Of a DNA stretch of 64,000 bases, positions 61,101 through 64,000 are shown piece by piece. The stretch comes from Eubacteriales bacterium. Lineage in GTDB: Bacteria; Bacillota; Clostridia; Tissierellales; GPF-1. The translations under genes were made by a program, and so were the position numbers. The stretch spans positions 62,001 to 126,000 of the forward strand of contig DAOUQF010000005.1 of NCBI GenBank assembly GCA_030625815.1, read 5' to 3'. The stretch's first letter is position 1; every line of letters starts with the position of its first letter. The notes under the pieces were generated by a model. It saw only the letters and a program-made list of their open reading frames with translations. It was not told where the DNA came from and ran no database searches.

Positions 61101-64000
61101 TTATAAATCCAATCGCATTTGTGCTGTGTTTTCAAGACGAAACATAGCCTTTTCCATCGACTCCCTTTCCAATTCGGGATCTCTTAACTCCAGTTCCGCC
61201 TTAACATACTCTTTGGTATGCAACGCATCGGGGCGAATCTTTAACAAATAGATCACGTTGAAGCAATCCCATACCGCATTGGACTTGATGTCCGTTAAGC
61301 AAATCAATTGCGTATTGTACCGTTTTGCAATCTGAAACAATGGCTGCAACAGATGGGCTGATGTTATGGGGCCAAATGGATTGTCCATAACCAGCACCTT
61401 CGTATCTTGATTGCGGCGATAATTGTCATGATCGCGCTGACTGGTTCTCGTATACGACATCAAAGCCACCAAAAGGGCAAAAAATGAAACAAATCGCTCG
61501 CCACCGGAGTGCTCGCGCACCACCTTTTCCCAGCTCTTATATCGCCGATTCTTCTGATTGATATCGATTTTATATGCTTGCACTTCAAACTGGCTCAAGT
61601 CCGTTAAGACACCAAGCAATTCAAAGGTGCTCATCTGCTGTCGAATCATCTTCCGAATCTCCTCCGTAGACTTTCCGCTTTCCATCTCCAACTTTGTCGC
61701 TTCCACCCGGGATTTAATATACGCTTCCATTTTTGCCCGGTTCTCGGACTCCGTTTCCTCCAGCGGAGCCACACGCACACGAATCATCTTCTTAGCGGAT
61801 TTGCCGTCCAATTCAACCAGAGAATGGTCTTCGATTTTCAACAACTCTTCAAATGCCCGTTTCGCCTGCCTGTAACTTTGTCGAATCAGATTTTCCCGGT
61901 CCTTCTCGAGTCCAATTAATTTCTGCTCAAAGGTTCTAATAATGTCCTGCAAGGTTTTCATCCCGGCAGAAAGCCGTTCTCCCACAAAGTAGTAATCCTC
62001 ATAAGTACGTAGCTTCCGCTTGATCTGAGACTTAATCCCCTGGAGCAATTTCTTCGGCCAGTCCTCTTCTTTGCAATACTCCCTTTCCAAATTTCCAAAG
62101 TGGGCGATCAACGCCTGGTCCATTGCCGCGATTTCTTCTGTCAGTTCACGCAATTCTCTTTTCCATGAGCGAAATGCCTGTTCCGGTGTTTCTTCCGGCT
62201 TCACTACCTTCACATCAAGAACCGCCGGCAAGTCAATCGTGTCTTCTATTCGGTAAGCCAAATTCTGCTGCGCATTCAGTTCCCTGTTCAGACTTGCCTT
62301 TTGCATCTGCTCTTGATGCATCCTGTCCTCGGCAACTTGTCTCCTCTCGCTGAAATTGGAAAGAATCATCTCTCTCGGCAGCAATTCTTTACCCGGCTTC
62401 TCCAGTTCCTCCCGTTTCACATCTGCCTTGGCCTGATGTCTCTGATACGTCAGATCTGCTTGATGCAACGTAGCCTTGGTGTTCTCCCATTCCTCTCTGG
62501 TTCTTTTCACCCGTTCATCAATCAATGCATCCATTTCGGGGCGATACTCCAGCACAGCCAGTCGTTCCTCAGCGATACCCAAGGACGACAACTTGTTTTT
62601 CCGCTCTTGAATTGCCTGAATCAGCTGAACACGTTTCTCTTCCAGTTCCTTGGCCGTTCCTTCCCACTCCGCGGTCATGGCATCCCATTGACTTTGAAGA
62701 AACTCAACGCTTCCATCCATCTTTTGCCCGGATTCATACTCCACATACCGCTGCATCTTCAAACTGATGTCGCCAATCTCCCGCTCAAGCTCAACATGTC
62801 GACGGCGCCACTCATTTTCCATGCGGACTCGTTCTTTTTGCGCTTCACGTCCTACGGCCAAATCCTTTTCAACAAGCTCCAATTGTCTTTTGCATGCGGC
62901 CAAGCTTTCAATCGCTTTCCGATTTTCCTTTTCAGCCTTCAAAAACTCATGAAAGTCTTTGATGCGGTCTTCCAATTCTCTTCTTTGGTTTTCCAACCGA
63001 TTTAACGCATCAATCAATTCGCCATCCCGCGTTCGACATCGTTTACGTTCATCCTCCGCCTCGCTGATCGATGCATCCAGACTTGAAATGCTCGTTTCCG
63101 CATTTTCAACTTCTGCTTTCAAGTCCCCTTCCGCTTCAAGACCAAACGCAAAACCGCTCACTTCATCCAAATCCAATCTCGCTTGATTCGCGGCGTAATA
63201 AAACTGGTTGATTTGCTCTTCCAAATCAACCCTCTTCCTCCGTAATTCTTCGAGCAACTCAGGAATTTGCTTCTGGTCCAATGCCGCTTCCTGATATGGT
63301 GCAATCATGTTCCACTCTACACTCTGCCAGCTATCCGCCAATTTCTTTTTGACCGACTGATATCGGAAAACAGGTGTCACAGCCCGATCTGAAAAAGTGC
63401 GAATCTCATCCGCCACCCGCTCATATGCATCGTCATCCAATAAAAATCCAAAAGGAAGCAAAGGATTGCGCTTTAAAATTCTTGCCCGGCGTTCTGCATC
63501 AAACTCTTTTAAATACGCTTCACCCGTCTGGTATTCAATTTCCCTCTCGTCAAGCCAATGGATCAATGCAGCGGAAGCATGAAATCGACCTTCCTGCAAA
63601 GCGACTGATTCTTCATTCACTTGTTTCAATTCAAACTCGCTGGCCCTCAACGCTTTTTCGTGTTCCCGAAGGATGGTTTCCATCCATTCTACGGCATTCT
63701 CATGCTGAAAGCGCAAGGCGACGTCTCGATTGTTCCGCTCATATACAGAGACCAAAGACGCTTCCTTTTGCCGATACTCCATATAAGCCTTCTGTGCTCG
63801 CTCATAGAAAAGCGTTGCGTCACTGCGGTCATGCATCCATGCATTCCGGTTTTTCTCCAGTTCGTCTTCTTTTCCGCGATTTGCTTCCCGTTCATCCCGG
63901 CATGCCTGTTCCAACCCCGCACGATTCTCTTTCTGCTCTTTCAGTGAATTATCAAATCCTCTGATCGCATTTTCATCAATCTCGCCAAGAATATTTCTTT
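61101..64000 (-). CDS. SMC/MukB/JetC-like coiled-coil ATPase (partial, 5' end beyond window)
   Basis: The last 965 residues of a large ATPase; the frame is open to the edge, so the N-terminal Walker A is unseen. Most of the visible part is coiled coil in two arms with a central hinge-like part. The C-terminal head has the ABC signature HSGGERFVSFFALLVALMSY and a Walker B-like strand KVLVMDNPFGPITSAHLL, in which Asn replaces the usual catalytic Glu. Relatives are the MukB-like subunits of Wadjet (JetC) and MksB complexes that act against plasmids by DNA loop extrusion. The partner genes would lie to the right. Confidence 0.75.
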   Translation of the reverse strand, partial: RNILGEIDENAIRGFDNSLKEQKENRAGLEQACRDEREANRGKEDELEKNRNAWMHDRSDATLFYERAQKAYMEYRQKEASLVSVYERNNRDVALRFQHENAVEWMETILREHEKALRASEFELKQVNEESVALQEGRFHASAALIHWLDEREIEYQTGEAYLKEFDAERRARILKRNPLLPFGFLLDDDAYERVADEIRTFSDRAVTPVFRYQSVKKKLADSWQSVEWNMIAPYQEAALDQKQIPELLEELRRKRVDLEEQINQFYYAANQARLDLDEVSGFAFGLEAEGDLKAEVENAETSISSLDASISEAEDERKRCRTRDGELIDALNRLENQRRELEDRIKDFHEFLKAEKENRKAIESLAACKRQLELVEKDLAVGREAQKERVRMENEWRRRHVELEREIGDISLKMQRYVEYESGQKMDGSVEFLQSQWDAMTAEWEGTAKELEEKRVQLIQAIQERKNKLSSLGIAEERLAVLEYRPEMDALIDERVKRTREEWENTKATLHQADLTYQRHQAKADVKREELEKPGKELLPREMILSNFSERRQVAEDRMHQEQMQKASLNRELNAQQNLAYRIEDTIDLPAVLDVKVVKPEETPEQAFRSWKRELRELTEEIAAMDQALIAHFGNLEREYCKEEDWPKKLLQGIKSQIKRKLRTYEDYYFVGERLSAGMKTLQDIIRTFEQKLIGLEKDRENLIRQSYRQAKRAFEELLKIEDHSLVELDGKSAKKMIRVRVAPLEETESENRAKMEAYIKSRVEATKLEMESGKSTEEIRKMIRQQMSTFELLGVLTDLSQFEVQAYKIDINQKNRRYKSWEKVVREHSGGERFVSFFALLVALMSYTRTSQRDHDNYRRNQDTKVLVMDNPFGPITSAHLLQPLFQIAKRYNTQLICLTDIKSNAVWDCFNVIYLLKIRPDALHTKEYVKAELELRDPELERESMEKAMFRLENTAQMRLDL

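Overview
The window looks like chromosomal DNA of a low-to-moderate GC, Gram-positive anaerobe of the Bacillota, most likely class Clostridia. The support is strong AGGAGG-type ribosome binding sites, frequent TTG/GTG starts, lipoprotein signals, S-layer homology domains, HelD, a LicR-type PTS regulator, flavin-dependent extracytosolic reductases and a probable selenocysteine codon. The genus is not resolved, and no replication origin, prophage or CRISPR array is visible.

Layout. 1-5.1 kb: purine salvage, with a LacI regulator, adenine deaminase, an amidotransferase-like protein and two deoD genes (the left one cut by the edge). 5.1-9.6 kb: an extracytosolic FMN/FAD reductase divergent from a sensor kinase/AraC-type response regulator pair. 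9.8-15.6 kb: a HAM1-HD fusion with HelD, then an operon of a YciI-like protein, a DUF3179 protein with an in-frame UGA, and a nucleotidyltransferase, next to a glnS remnant. 15.7-30.7 kb: housekeeping genes (hemolysin III, ferredoxin, plsY, ppx-ppk, three tandem csp genes, alkyltransferase-like protein, DEAD-box helicase, MATE pump, DAHP synthase, diguanylate cyclase, a lone pilin, yaaA). 30.8-34.2 kb: marR-MATE, EamA and a broken phosphotransferase gene. 34.3-43.5 kb: an accessory hotspot at tRNA-Pro(GGG), with a 100-bp duplication of the tRNA 3' half, two orphan proteins, a beta-glucoside PTS cassette with licR, mazEF and an IS66 scrap. 43.6-49.3 kb: an oligopeptide ABC transporter. 49.3-50.5 kb: a decayed gap. 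50.5-58.3 kb: a surface SLH protein, a PuuD-like hydrolase and a second reductase/two-component cassette paralogous to the first. 58.4-64 kb: a GNAT enzyme, a CBS protein, a Panacea-type antitoxin without visible toxin, and the C-terminal part of a large SMC-like ATPase cut by the right edge.

Most notable. The DUF3179 gene has TGA exactly where the family has the first Cys of its CPxC motif. The frame stays open for 197 codons after it, and a hairpin fitting the bacterial SECIS rules lies just downstream, so it is probably a U-P-x-C selenoprotein. The two reductase/two-component cassettes look like a modular system in which each extracytosolic flavin reductase is matched to its own sensor for an electron acceptor. 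The GH1 enzyme of the PTS cassette has Gln in place of the catalytic acid/base Glu, as in plant myrosinases.
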